From Astrocystis sublimbata (Eukaryota > Ascomycota > Sordariomycetes > Xylariales > Xylariaceae), in contig JAJNNY010000075.1 of the NCBI GenBank assembly GCA_022453515.1, positions 62,001 to 126,000 of the forward strand: a stretch of 64,000 bases of DNA, read 5' to 3'. Positions 34,040 to 45,443 of the stretch are shown one piece after another. The translations under genes and the position numbers were made by a program. Positions within the stretch are counted from its first letter, which is position 1, and each line of letters opens with the position of its first letter. The notes beneath the pieces were generated by a model that searched no databases, was not told the origin of the DNA, and saw only the letters and a program-made list of their open reading frames with translations.

Positions 34040-35632
34040 ATGGGCAAGACTAAGTCAGCAAATGGCAAGGCCGCAAAGGCCACCGACCCTCTCACCAGCG
34101 TGAAGAAGGCCGGTGTGACCAAGTCCACTGATAGCTCCAAGGCCAAGTCCAAGGCCCTAGCCAAGGACATCGCCACCAAGGCCAGCAGCGGAAAGGGCAA
34201 AGATTCTAAGAAGAAGAAGAAGGTCGAGTCTGAGTCTGAATCGGACTCGGATGCCAGCTCTGATTCTGAGGACGAGTCTGCTGAGTCCAGCTCTGATTCT
34301 TCCGATTCCGAAGAGGAGAAGAAACCTGAGCCCAAGAAGAGCAAGGCCGCCGCTAAGGCTACTACCAATGGCAAGGCTAAGAAAGCCGAGCCTGAATCCG
34401 AATCTGAATCTGAGGCGGAGTCGTCCGACTCCGATTCTGACTCTGAGGAAGAAGCCGACACTAAGAAGACCAACGGCGGTGCCAAAGTAGAGGCTGAGGT
34501 GCGTCGACTAACATCACTCTCAAGCGGCAAATGTCTGACTTACTAACAATGACGCAGTCGTCTGATTCCGATGACTCCGAAGCCGACTCTGATGACTCCG
34601 ACGACTCTGAGGATGACTCCAACGAGGCCGAGGTCAAGGCCGAAGCCCCCAAGAAGCGCAAGGCTGAGGAAGAAGTTTCTGCTCCCGTCAAGAAGACCAA
34701 GACCGAAGAGGACCCCAATCTATACACAACCCTGTTCGCCGGAAACCTTGGCTGGGGCGTCACCGATGACATCCTATACGAAACCTTCAAGGAGTTCGAC
34801 GGCCTCAAGGGTGCTCGCGTTGTCACTGACAAGGCCATGCAACGATCCCGCGGCTTTGGATATGTTGACTTTGAAAGCCACGAAGCCGCTAAGGCTGCCT
34901 TTGAGAAGATGCAAGGCTTTGAACTCGAGGGTCGCGCACTGAACCTTGACCCTTCCAAACCCCGTCCCGCTGGTGACGAAGCCCCTGGTGCCCGTGCCAA
35001 CGATCGCGCCAAGCAGTTCGGAGACTCTCTCAGCCCCGAAAGCGACACCCTATTCGTTGGCAATCTGCCCTTCGAAGTTGACGAGGATGCCGTCGGCACC
35101 TTCTTCGGCGACGTCGCCGAAGTCAAGAGCATCCGTCTCCCCACAGACCCGTATGTTTTATTGTCCATCCACTCTGCTCTTTGACGACTCGCATTCTAAC
35201 AAGGCTTTAGTGACTCTGGCAACCTCAAGGGCTTTGGCTACGTTACTTTCAACTCGGTTGAGGACGCGAAGTCTGCGCTCGAAGCCAAGAACGGTGGTTA
35301 CATCGGCGAGGGTCGCGGATCCCGCGCCGTCCGTCTAGACTACGCTGGCCAGCGACCTCCTCGTGAGGGCGGTGGCTTCGGTGGTGGCCGCGGTGGCGGT
35401 CGTGGTGGCGGTCGTGGCGGCTTTGGTGGTCGTGGCGGTGGCCGTGGCGGAGGTGGCTTCGGCGGAGGTCGTGGCGGCGGAGGTCGTGGTGGTGGTCGCG
35501 GAGGTGGCCGTGGCGGATTTGGCGGTGGCCGTGGAGGCAAACCCTTCGAGGGTAAGAAGGTAAGAAGACCACAAACCACATCTCTTCAAGATTACGATGG
35601 GCTGACCATAACTCTTATAGATCACCTTCTAA
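34040..35632 (+). CDS. gar2: Nucleolar RNA-binding protein, Gar2/Nsr1/nucleolin-like
   Basis: Exons are 34040..34498, 34558..35150, 35211..35559 and 35621..35632; the product is 470 aa. An N-terminal Lys-rich part is followed by alternating basic and Ser/Asp/Glu blocks (for example ESESESDSDASSDSEDES), typical casein-kinase-2 targets of nucleolins. RRM1 (~210-285) has RNP2 LFAGNL and RNP1 RGFGYVDF. RRM2 (~315-392) has LFVGNL and KGFGYVTF, the latter interrupted upstream by an intron. A long RGG/FGG box (~398-466) ends in KPFEGKK. The last exon is only 12 nt and encodes I-T-F-stop. This order (acidic Ser blocks, two RRMs, RGG box) is that of S. pombe Gar2 and yeast Nsr1, which act in pre-18S rRNA processing and 40S assembly. 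The start is the only ATG giving the basic MGKTKSANGK start. An alternative donor 8 bp earlier would change the extreme C-terminus. Confidence 0.9.
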
Positions 35633-36719
35633 GATGATCGTAGCCGCACATGCTAGGTTCTGAGGGCTCTTAAACTGGTGGGCTTTGTGGGTTGTCGGCT
35701 TTGCAAAAACTATTGACCCTTGAAAGGGTTGTGGGCTTTGAGGGCTAAGCTTCATTCATTCTGAAGCTGTGATTCACCTGTGGGCTTGATCCGAGGGCAA
35801 CTCCTATGCGAGTCTTGCGGGCTGAGGGCATCGTACACGCGCAAATGTCTGGGATTCATTACGCGTTGTGGCATTATGCCATGAGACGGCTCTTGAAATT
35901 TGTATCTTATGATCGGCTTTTCCTCTTGTGGGCACCGAGGGCTTCTAGTGGGCGAGAGTGGGGAAAACTTGTGACACTCTTGAGTGTTATGATGTGAACC
36001 GCACTTGAGACTATGAGGGCTTATGATGGCGTTCGAGGGCTTTTACAGTTGGCTTCATATGTTTGCTCGTTTGCTCTCTGGCAAACCGTCCACCAGCACG
36101 CGTGCGTCGGTTGTTAACTCTGGCTTGGCATACCACTCCGCACAGGTTGGACTTAAAAAGTATGATTTAATCATCGGTGAGTATTCCATATACCCCGGCT
36201 GGTGTATCATGCGGCATTGCGGTGTCGCAGGTAGTCTTCCGTAGCTTCTCCCAATGTTTTCATATGGATGGTAATGAAAAAAGTAATGTTTCAAATGACT
36301 TCGTCGTCTTGGTTGTGACTAGATCTGTGTAGAATGAATGTGGCCGGCAACTCAGCACGTACCTATAAGCTATGCAGCGTAATCTCCAGACTTGCTTATC
36401 ACGAAATGTCCAACTGAGGCAGAAACCGCTTTACTTTACAGTCTGATTTCCAACTCCAGAAACATAGGTGAAGTGCTTGTTTGCAAAACCCTCCAGAAAA
36501 GCAGAGAGCCTACCAAGTCTGGGTGGGTGGGTCCAGATGCCTTGATCCCAGACAATGAGACTGCCAAACCCCCACGTTCTCGCGATAACGTGACGTCCTT
36601 GTACGAGTACACGCAGACCTGTCAGCCTCTCTCACCAAAGCTGACGAAAGGTGTCTTTATGTGATCTACTACTTCACCAGCCAGTCGAGTCGTCTTGAGG
36701 ATCAGCTGTGCCTCTCACG
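35633..36719. other. Intergenic: Gar2 3' flank with repeated GGGCTT words, MFS upstream region
   Basis: The first ~400 bp downstream of the Gar2 stop contain roughly ten copies of GAGGGCT or TGGGCTT on the plus strand (for example near 35658, 35678, 35730, 35818, 35937, 36016, 36035) but are not a regular tandem array. No gene is seen in the remainder. Confidence 0.5.
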
Positions 36720-38533
36720 ATGCCTGCGCAATCGCCACCTGGCGAGCAGTACGGCGACGATGACTTCGCTGAGAGCGTCGAGCGAACACCCTTACTTCCT
36801 GCAGCTCCAAAGTCAAGCTCAAGCGCAACCGGCTCTCACACTCACGGAACAGGGCATCAAGAGATTGTTTCGCCAATCGAGCCGCGAATAGATGCGGTGC
36901 CAATACTTCAGAGACCAGGCGTCATTATTGTCATTTTGTACATCATCGTGTTTGTCGCCTCGGCGTCGGGCGGCTTCCAAAACATATCTATGACCAGGAT
37001 CTTCGAGGATATATTGTGTCGCCGATATTACAACCGGGGTAACGATGAGCCTATCGATGAAGAGATGTGCAAGATTGATGCCATTCAGTCTGATCTCGCC
37101 TACCTCTTCGCTATCCAATTTTCGCTTAACGCTGGCGTAAGCGTGCTGACTGCCCTGCCGTGGGGTATTGCGGCGGACAAGTAAGTCTGAATATATGTCG
37201 CCTGTTGACTGTCCATGGGCTGACTGCTCTTAGAATTGGGCGACGCGTTATTTTCGCAATAGGTTTGATTGGCATGGGTATGGCGTTGTTGTGGATTATG
37301 GTCGTCGGATGGTTCTCACAAACGTTGTCGCCGCGTATGGTCTGGCTCTCCCCAATCGCATACCTTTTAGGCGGTGGCAACCCAGTCCTGCTTGCGACCA
37401 TCAATAGTATGGTAGTTGATATAGTGCCAGAGTCTGAGAGGTACCTAACTCATTGATTGCTACTGACTGTCCGAGGGAATACTGCTGACATTCGACATTC
37501 TAGGTCAGGTAGCTTCATGCGAGTCCACGGCGCGAGCATGGTGGGCAACCTCATCTCGCCCGCTCTAGCCTCGATCTTGATGGCTTCGACTGGCCCTTGG
37601 CCACCGATCACCTTGGCCTTTTTCCTAACTACGCTGCCAGCATTCGCCATCTTCCTGATTCCAGAGACCTTGAAACTCAAGAGACAAAGTGATGATAATG
37701 GATTAAGTGGCGGTAGAACTTTCAAAGCAGATCTGGCCGAGACTCTTCGTGAGCTGAAGAAATCCGTCACGATATTCAGCTCCACGTCAACGATCATCAT
37801 CTTGCTCATTACCATGCTGCAGCTATCACTCGTGCAATCTACTTTGCAGTTCCTTAGCCAGTTCGCTTCAAAGCGTTACCATATTCCTATCGCGCAGACA
37901 GGCTAGTAAGTTCTCTTCGGAATTGCCCTGTCGTTATTCTTGAGCTCACAAGAGTTCTGCTATAGTATCCAATCGACATACGGCGCCGCCTTCATCGCCG
38001 TTTCATTCTTCATCCTGCCCTTTGTATCATCGGCAGTTTTACGGCCGGGCGCACCAGCTTTCCTACGTATCCACGACGACAAGCGACGCGATTTAGTATT
38101 CTCTCGGGCCTCATACCTCGTCTCGACAGTGGCAGCATTCATCCTGGGACTCTCCACATCGCTGCCCATGTTTATCTTTGGGCTCACCATCCTCGCATTC
38201 GGCGCTTCGGGTGAAGGGTTCCTTAAAAGTATAGCGACGCTCTATGTCACGACTACACAACGGACGCGGCTATTCACGATCCTAGGCCTCGCGGCATTTG
38301 CAAGTGACCTGTGGGTTTCGCCGGCACTCGCGGCGTTGTTCTCGCTTGGTATGCGACTTGGTGGCATTTGGATTGGGCTGCCATACTTTGGCCTGTCTGT
38401 CCTATGCGTGGTGATGTTTTCTCTGTCGCTCTTCTTGGATCTCCCTTCTTCTCCTATGGCTAGCGAAGAATCTGATTTTGACGAGACATTAGACGTGGAA
38501 TCTAGACATATTAGAAATAGACAGGCAGCATAA
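36720..38533 (+). CDS. Major facilitator superfamily transporter
   Basis: Exons are 36720..37180, 37234..37440, 37504..37905 and 37966..38533; the product is 545 aa. The cytosolic N-terminus is polar with an acidic stretch and ERTPLLPA, a dileucine-like sorting sequence common in fungal MFS proteins. TM1 is near residues 68-90 (GVIIVILYIIVFVASASGG). The loop 2-3 signature of the superfamily is GIAADKIGRRVIFAIG (split by the first intron). The long first loop contains CRRYYNRGNDEPIDEEMCK. About 10-12 hydrophobic segments can be read, with a central cytosolic loop rich in charged residues (~310-340) and a Ser/Asp-rich tail. The loop with paired Cys recalls the fungal relatives of the proton-coupled folate transporter group, but the substrate cannot be deduced. 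The ATG at 36720 is preferred, as nothing upstream in frame is an ATG. It ends 139 bp from the convergent iminopeptidase gene. Confidence 0.82.
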
Positions 38534-38672
38534 TAAGTTTCAATCAATCAAAGGTGTCCAGACCACAAACACAAGTGTGAAAATTGACAATTGTTGGTGC
38601 AAATAAGCTTCTGGAATACATTCGCGTCTACACTATGGTGCTCTTGTAGGTGGCTGGCTCACTTTGACCAAA

Positions 38673-39741
38673 TCAATTCGAGAGGAAGTCTCCCACTAGC
38701 TGAATGAACCGCTCCCGTTCCTCAAAATGGGACATATGACTCGCGTTTTCTAGCGTTACCCATTTCACCTTGGGGATGTGCTTGAACCACGGTTGCACGC
38801 ACTGGTCCGTCGCTTCATCGTATCTTCCGTTTAGGAGAAGCGTCTCTGCCTCGATTTTGTGAGCCTCTCTCCACCCCTCCCAGTCTTTGAATGAGCCTAC
38901 GATCACGAATTCCGAGGGTCCTTGCCTTTAGAGTAGTGTCAGAAAATTGTTATACGACCTCGAACTCTTCAACCACCGTAGCTCAATGTCTAATTGAGGA
39001 AAGATGGGTTGCTACCGAGGCATAAATGGGTAGGTACGTTAAAGGGGCGTGCGAAAGAGATCATACTCACATAGTATGGTAAACGGAAGGATCATCCTTG
39101 AGATTCTTGAAAGCGCACACAACATCATCAGGATACGTTTCAAGTCGGCAGACATGGCGCTTGTAGAACTCCTGGGCCGCAGTCTCGAACTCCTCGCTAT
39201 CATGATCGCCTCTCTTATCGCACTCCTCCAGCGTCGTCCGCGCTGGTTCCGGCAACGCCGCCAACAGCTGTCGAGCGCCCTGGGCCAGAAGAGGAATACT
39301 CGCCGGCGCTCCCGCCAGGACGAGTTTCTGGAGCCCCATCGGCCGAAGAGAGGCGTAGGAGCCGCCGAGCATGCCGCCCCAGCTCTGTCCGATGAGATGA
39401 AACCCCTTGGTCCGCAGCTGCAGATTGTCGACGAGGTTATCGAGCTCCTGCATGAAGAGCTCAAAGGTCCAGAAGGTTGTGTCGCCGGCTTTCTCTCGGA
39501 GGTGCGTGGAGCGGCCGCAGCCGATCTGGTCGTAGAAGACGACGGGAATGCTGTATTTCTCGTATATGTCGATGAGAGGAGACAGGTACTCGTGACCGGC
39601 TCCGGGACCGCCGTGGAGGGCCACGAGGACTGGGCCGGGGTGGGATTCAGGATTGCCGTATATCTTGTACCATGTCTTGCACGGCTTACCTGCCCCGGGC
39701 GCGTCGAAAGCCACCTCGCCTTCATGGGGAGATGAGGTCAT
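38673..39741 (-). CDS. Proline iminopeptidase-like alpha/beta hydrolase (MEROPS S33 type)
   Basis: Minus-strand exons are 39741..39071 and 38925..38673 (145-bp intron ending in AAAG); the product is 307 aa, the usual length for the family. The oxyanion motif is HGGPG at 43-47. The nucleophile elbow is GQSWGG with S120. The acid is D260 in NGRYDEA and the base H287 in NASHMSH. YDQIGCGRS at 70-78 is also a family landmark. Such enzymes release N-terminal proline from small peptides; fungal members also act on other small peptide or amide substrates. There is no signal peptide, so it is likely cytosolic. The acceptor TCTAAAG followed by GCAAGG is required: the next AG would bring a stop five codons later, and MQGPSEF is the conserved continuation. 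The start MTSSPHEGE is the first ATG that gives the conserved N-terminus. Confidence 0.85.
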
Positions 39742-41495
39742 GGCTGTGTAGGTATGTAGCCTTATGTAAAACACAGGCTTTTAGCAGATCAATTTGAAGA
39801 GCACACTTGCAAATATGGAATGCCAACAGAGCCTTGAAACTAATCTTGCTCCTATTAACGAGGCCTGTTTTGATAACGTATGAGGGGCTTTCTTTGTCCC
39901 TAGATAAAGTTGTGTTATAACAAAGCTCAAGAACAATACAACAGCTCATGAGTTTGCGGGGAAAGGGGAAGGTCGACCATCTAACTGCCTTACCTTTCGA
40001 CCTGTCTGATTCCAAAGGCGCGTTGGTAACACTGCATGAACTAATTGACATATTGTTCTGCTACTGGATCGTTCTGATATGCAAGACACCTCACTGTTAC
40101 ATGGCCGAGACCGATCAACAAACAATACAGATACAGAACCACGGATGTGGTTCAGATGTCTGGGTATAAGTCGGCGATACGCATGCAGGGAGACAAGAAG
40201 CCTAGCTGTTCGGCTACAACGACATAGTCGAAATCACGAGGATGACAGCCCGTCTGGATTGCAAAATATAGTGCATGCTGTACTTGTCTTCGAGAAACAG
40301 ACAAGACGCTGGTCGCTGGTCCAGGGTATCATTGTTTTATCGAGACTGAATCATGTACCGCTTCCGTGGCACACTCTACCTCTAGGTAGGTACTGGTCAG
40401 ATGATCATTTGGGCTGCTGCAAGGTCTGCGGTCCTGGAAGAGCGAGAGTTTCATTTTGACTATCACTCTGATTCATCGCTTCGGGATTTCGGTTCCCTTT
40501 ACTTCATTTTGCGACATATAGCTCTTGCCTACCGAGGTCTCGGGGACCTTGTTCAATGAGGGAGGACGGTCGTCACAAAGTTTGAACTCCCACGTTGGTT
40601 TCCCTCACTTGGAGAACACAGAGGATTGTCTGAACCGTCCGGAACTGGGAACAATGCTTTCATCATGTATTCTTAGTTGCAGCTCATTCTTGTTGCTCTG
40701 TGTTTTCTGCTGTGGTTTCTGGTGCTGGCAGACACCAACCACAACTGAGGAGTCCAACTGGATTATTGTCGTGTTTGGTGCCGTGGTGATATGCAACGTA
40801 TTTAGGCGGTTTGGACCAAGTCCTACTTCAAGGACCTAGTCAAGGACCTGGTCAAGGAGAGAGGAGGACGACCTTACTTAGAGGACCCCGCCCTAGATGA
40901 TACCTAGGAGGAGGGGTTAGCGGGGAGGGCGAAATGCCTACACCCTCAATATGTTTTGCGATAGCATGTTCGATACATCCAGCATAGTTTGTTAATAAAT
41001 AACAATAGGTAGACACTAAGTGATTCGAATACTGTCCAGCTGAAGTGCTCTTATTTACTGGTATTATCTAAAGTCAGTACCTAGGGGGCTAGGTAACGCT
41101 TTCGTTGCATTGAGGAAGGAGGGGCACTATGGGTGGGTCTGCAGTAGGTAGCTTTAGCGGCGTAGGTTAGGTGAGAGTCCGTTGTGATAACAATCCGATA
41201 TGGAGGTCAGTCGGTGTACACGTACACGTACCTACTAGTCCCACCCCGCTACGTGCGACAGGACGACCACCTCCCCCAAGAAAGGGGCGGTCGGTACGCA
41301 GGTAACCAAATCTCTCTCAAAGAGGAACCGACAAAAGCAAAGAACACTTGACGCCTCCTCGTCACCGAAGACACCTTAGAACCACCCATCAGATCATATA
41401 CCTACAGCATACCTCATATCCTGCCCCGCGAAAAAAGAAAAAGGAGAGACACACATATAAATATACCTAGTGAGGAGATCTCAAGCCAAAAAAAC
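39742..41495. promoter_or_regulatory. Divergent spacer between iminopeptidase and UMP kinase genes
   Basis: No gene is supported. It contains CCTCTAGGTAGGTAC and ACCTAGTCAAGGACCTGG-type repeats near 40835..40856. A Cys-rich frame near 40525..40839 was judged spurious. The 60 bp before 41496 are A-rich. Confidence 0.45.
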
Positions 41496-42158
41496 ATGCC
41501 AGCCATCGACGACCTCAAGAGCCGCACGTCGCCCGTCTTCTCGGCCGACGACGTGACGGTGCTCTTCGTGCTCGGCGGCCCCGGCGCCGGCAAGGGCACG
41601 CAGTGCGAGCGCCTCGTGGCCGCCTACGGCTTCACCCACCTATCGGCCGGCGACCTGCTGCGCGCCGAGCAGAACCGCGCCGGGTCGCAGTACGGCGAGC
41701 TGATCAAGGACTACATCAAGGACGGGCTGATCGTGCCCATGGAGGTGACGATCGCGCTGCTCGAGAACGCCATGCGCGACGCCATGTCCTCGTCCTCCTC
41801 CGCCACCTCGACGTCAAAGAAGGACAAGTTCCTCATCGACGGGTTCCCGCGCAAGTTCGACCAGGCCGTCAAGTTCGAGGAGGCCGTGTGCCCGGCGCAG
41901 TTCGTGCTCTTCTACGACTGTCCCGAGGAGGAGATGGAGCGCCGCCTGCTCGAGCGCGGCAAGACGAGCGGCCGCGAAGACGACAACGCCGAGAGCATCC
42001 GCAAGCGCTTCCGCACCTTCATCGAGACCAGCATGCCCGTCGTCGACTACTACGAGAAGCAGGACAAGGTCGTCCGCCTGAAGGCCAACATGAAGCCCGA
42101 CGACGTGTACGCCGCCACGCAGAAGGAGCTCGTCAAGAGATTAGGGGAGAACTTTTGA
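41496..42158 (+). CDS. ura6: UMP/CMP kinase (uridylate kinase, Ura6 type)
   Basis: A single exon encoding 220 aa. The P-loop is GGPGAGKGT at 27-35, followed by the NMP-binding element LSAGDLLRAEQNR, the strand/switch DGFPRKFDQA and the LID segment LLERGKTSGREDDNAESIRKRF. The short LID lacks the zinc-binding insert, as in eukaryotic UMP/CMP and type-1 adenylate kinases; DGFPR and the KTSGREDDN motif favour the UMP/CMP branch over adenylate kinase. It catalyses ATP-dependent phosphorylation of UMP, CMP and dUMP in pyrimidine nucleotide synthesis, in cytosol and nucleus. A Ser/Thr-rich insert (SSSSSATSTSKKDK) sits just before DGFPR and is not part of the fold. Codon use is extremely C/G-ended. 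The ATG is in a strong context (aaaaaaacATGCC). Confidence 0.92.
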   Translation: MPAIDDLKSRTSPVFSADDVTVLFVLGGPGAGKGTQCERLVAAYGFTHLSAGDLLRAEQNRAGSQYGELIKDYIKDGLIVPMEVTIALLENAMRDAMSSSSSATSTSKKDKFLIDGFPRKFDQAVKFEEAVCPAQFVLFYDCPEEEMERRLLERGKTSGREDDNAESIRKRFRTFIETSMPVVDYYEKQDKVVRLKANMKPDDVYAATQKELVKRLGENF

Positions 42159-42807
42159 GAGAGAACGAGAACGAGAACGAGAAATAAATAAATAAACAAG
42201 CAAGCAAGAGTGCAAGAGTGCAAGTGACGAGACGATCGTGTGGTGGTAGAGGATGTGGATCGAACGGTGCTGTCAGAGAAAGGAACAAGAATTGCCGTGG
42301 TAGAGCGCAATCGAGCAGAGAGCAGACAACAACGGTAGACAGACTTCCCATAAGATTCGAGATAGAGAAAGTATTCCCACGTGTAACATTGTAATAGTTA
42401 GGTTACTCATGTCATAGATGGCGTTTCACGATTCCACCGTACATAGACTTGGACAGAATTCCACATCGCTTTTTTGCTTCAAACTCTGGTGTTTTATTTC
42501 TACTTTAAATCCCAGCCCCATCCTCTAGGTATACTTCGTGGGTGGAAGTCCGACAGCGGTCGCGATGAGATGGTAAGCGACCTTCTACATGGAATGCGGC
42601 CTTCTCGTTTTCGGGGAAGTGGAGAGGGAATATGGTATATCTTGGCATATCACCCCCGCGATGCCGCGTTCCAAACTCGCATAATTCATTACAACATAAG
42701 CCTTTTTTCCACATCGCCATGCCATACGCCGAATGACCTTCCCTATGCAATCGGCCCGAGCCGAGAACCGAAAAAGGCGAAGAGAAAAGAGGGAAGATAT
42801 CAATCGT
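42159..42807. other. Short convergent spacer between UMP kinase and eIF3m
   Basis: 3' flanks of both genes. A GAGAACGAGAAC tandem word and AATAAATAAATAAAC follow the kinase stop; the latter may serve in polyadenylation. No gene. Confidence 0.6.
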
Positions 42808-44208
42808 CTAGTCGTCATCGTCGGTTCGCTCCTTTCGTTGCGGGGCGCGTTCGCTCCGGTCACCGCCGCGGTCTCCCCTGTCACCTCCGCGTCGCCGGTC
42901 CCCAGGTCCGGAGACGCTGCTGTTCGCTAGCTTCCGCTCAACCTCCTCCAGATCGCGCTTCTTCTGGTTCTCGAGGCCTTGCTGCTCCTTACGGAGTGTA
43001 GCGGTCACCTTGACCAGTGTCTCTCTCCATGTGTCGACAAGGTCGCCCAGTTGGCGCCATTGCTTCTCGCCGAAGACTCTGTATGTGGTTCGATGTACGA
43101 GGAACACCTTCTTCTGCTGCGACATCCTGCCCTCGACGAGTTGAGCACGGATGACGTCGATTATCCATAACTCGACGTCCTCGGCGGGGATCTGCAGTGC
43201 CGATATAATGTCGTCGTAAGGGATCTCGCGGGTTGATGATCGGGCAGCCAGCGAGGCGAATGTGAGTAGCCGCATCTTTGTCTGCATCTTGTCAAGGTCC
43301 AGATGCTCCTTCTCAACCCAACCCTCGTGCTCTTCCCGGAACTGATTGTAGTCCTCCAAGTCCTTCTCGGCGAATACTGTCAACAGCTCCCAGTAGACGG
43401 GGTGGGTCTCGGAAAGCGCTTGTACACAGGGGACGTTGAGGAGGTCTGCGAAGTCGAATTGCGAGGGCGCAAGAAGGGCGGCCTTGAGGGCGCGCAGTGC
43501 GATCGCTTGGGCGTCAGCGTCCTTAACCTGAGCCTCATCGACGGTGCGCAGCGCCTTCAATATGTACTGATAAGATGTGCTGTCGTGGCAATCCTGTCAG
43601 AAACCAAAAGCAGAACATGTGCGACAGACACACTGGTGGTGGTGATGGGCCACTTACTATGAGTCGCCGGATTCACGGGCTGTCTCGGCAATGGACTCGT
43701 ACGCCTGTCGCTGGCTCTTGGCATCGACGTCCCACTCCTCCAGCCAGGTTTCGAGGCTCTTCAGGTAAGGCTTCAGGTTCTCGAACATGCCGTGGAGCTT
43801 GAGGAACTTGGTAATGGCCATGAAGACGTGGTATCGGAGCTGGTCGTTGGGCTGCAGCATGTTGAAGATGGTGGTGAGGGTGCTGAGGGCCAGGGCGGGG
43901 CCGTTGAGGGGCGATGAGGTGATGGGCTTTGTGAGGTTGTCGCAGACGCGGGGGAGGAACATGGAGGCATTGTCGCTCTGGAGGATGAGGTAGACGAGCA
44001 GGTTGTATGCGCCGGCGAACTCTCTCTCGGGGATGGAGTGCAGGGCCTGAGAGGCGACGATGAGCTTCTTAAGCACCTCGTCCTTCTGGCTCTTCTCGAT
44101 GAGGCCCTTGACCTCGTCGCCGACGCTGAGGAAGTTGGCCATTTCCTGGGCCAACTCCTCGAAGCTGCCGTCGACGAAGACGAGCTGGGGCTGCTGGGCG
44201 GCCGCCAT
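42808..44208 (-). CDS. eif3m: Eukaryotic translation initiation factor 3 subunit M (eIF3m), PCI domain
   Basis: Minus-strand exons are 44208..43658 and 43579..42808 (78-bp intron); the product is 440 aa. The N-terminal helical region runs from QLVFVDGSFEELAQEMANFL. The PCI domain lies in the C-terminal half, with its winged-helix part around PYDDIISALQIPAEDVELWI and DVIRAQLVEGRMSQ, VFLVHRTTYRVFGEKQWRQL. The C-terminus is a charged Arg/Gly/Asp tail (RRRGGDRGDRGGD and following). eIF3m is a core subunit of the eIF3 octamer in filamentous fungi and animals (absent from S. cerevisiae), supporting mRNA recruitment to the 43S complex. The start follows a long leader; MAAAQQPQ is the first ATG that gives the family's N-terminus, although the frame stays open ~270 bp upstream. 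A second eIF3 gene (eIF3j) lies at the left edge. Confidence 0.9.
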
Positions 44209-45108
44209 GGTGTCGATCGATCCGGTCGTTTCGTCGGTTTGGTGATTGGTTGGTTGGTGATAGCCTTCTCGTGGGTGCTCCTCTGTCTTGTCTTGCCTGG
44301 CGACCTGGCTCTGGCTCTGGCTTGTCGGAGCGTGGAATGGGCAGCAAATGAGGTCGAGGTCCGGCGGGGAGCGGTCGGGATCGAAGTCCGTAGGGCCGAG
44401 CGATCGAGCTTGAATGTCCGGATTTGCTGGTTCCTGCGGATTCGGATTCGCGTGGAAGTTTGTGACTGCCCTCACCGGGAAAAAGACGCTCGGACCAGGA
44501 GGGGCAATATTCTGCTTTGCCGCTGCTGCTCAGTGCTTTGGCAAGCCGCGACTCGCCAAAAAGTTGAAACGAGGGCCCCGCAGTTGCCGCTTTTTTTCTC
44601 GTGGGTAATGGAGTTCTACATATTCCGATATTGAGCCGTGTTTTCTGGATACTTGCATGATCCAGATGCACTTATGTGTAAATCGGGACCTATCTGCAAT
44701 CGAAGGTCCAATCTGGGGGTGCCCAGGTGCGCCCCCGATGAGCAGGGGGGCTGAGAGGCCTGAGCACAATCAACGAAATTTAAGGTTGTTTGCATCGAAC
44801 GACTGCATACCACTGCCACTGCACCTCGCTACTTTCGCCAACACTGTTTCGATTTCATGGTGTTGAACTCGAAGCCTTGTTTTCCTCGCCGAAATTGTAT
44901 GACCATGTGTTGCTTTTGATGTGGGCGAGTACTGCGATTCATCTTGATGCTGTACCGTCACTCGAGAAGAAAGTGATGGTCCTTCCATGAATGTTTCTGC
45001 ATCTTTTGGCTACCTACTGTATGTACAGTAGTAGATGCAGTTATCATAAACACCTTGCTGCCCCCTGAGCCCTACAATCGCATCTAAGTACAATTACGCA
45101 AGCTACGT
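44209..45108. promoter_or_regulatory. eIF3m upstream region
   Basis: The first ~270 bp are an open frame in the eIF3m sense and probably form its 5' leader. No further gene is seen up to the MITE-like element. Confidence 0.45.
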
Positions 45109-45443
45109 AACACTACGTGTATCACCGCCCGGTGAACCTGGCAACTAGACATGCGGTGGAAGGACTAAATGTCCGGGTCCCCGCCCATACCTCACAAGCT
45201 ACCTTTGTTAATGCTTGATAATTCAACACATAACGAGTGAATTATTATCAAAGTAGAATAGAATATAGATTAATAGTATAGAATACGATGTTTTAACTTT
45301 TAACGTTTCAATGGTAGAATTGACATAGTTATATACATTGTCGAGTTGTTTACTAGGCAGCAAAGTAGGTGTGTGTAGCTGGGACCCGGACACTTAATGC
45401 TTCCACCGCGGGCTAGAGTGATAAGTTTAATGCTAGTGTGTTT
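45109..45443. mobile_element. MITE-like palindromic element
   Basis: Two inverted arms face each other around an AT-rich core. GCGGTGGAAG near 45153 followed by TGTCCGGGTCCC is repeated, reverse-complemented, at 45361..45409 (about 26 of the first 29 positions match). Looser matches extend outward through CTAG and TATCAC to about 45109 and 45443. The ~150-bp core is AT-rich and has no open frame. Size, palindromy and the AT-rich core fit a miniature inverted-repeat element. Exact ends and a target-site duplication could not be fixed. Confidence 0.55.

Noticed and set aside
34461..35168. 235-codon frame antisense to gar2
   Set aside because: Ser/Leu/Pro-rich mirror of the Ser/Asp/Glu and RRM coding sequence, with no independent feature.
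36720..39741. MFS transporter plus peptidase, or ABCC plus GMC plus GH15, as a secondary-metabolite or catabolic cluster
   Set aside because: They are separated by housekeeping genes (TFIID, eIF3, ribosome, complex I), and no synthase, regulator or tailoring set is present.
40525..40839. Cys-rich 104-codon frame with a hydrophobic stretch (LLLCVFCCGFWCW)
   Set aside because: No signal peptide at the start, no regular Cys spacing, no splice or promoter support; most likely chance in an intergenic region.
41603..42187. 194-codon frame overlapping the UMP kinase in another frame
   Set aside because: Arg/Ala/Gly-rich composition caused by the GC-rich codon use of the kinase; the kinase frame has complete catalytic motifs.
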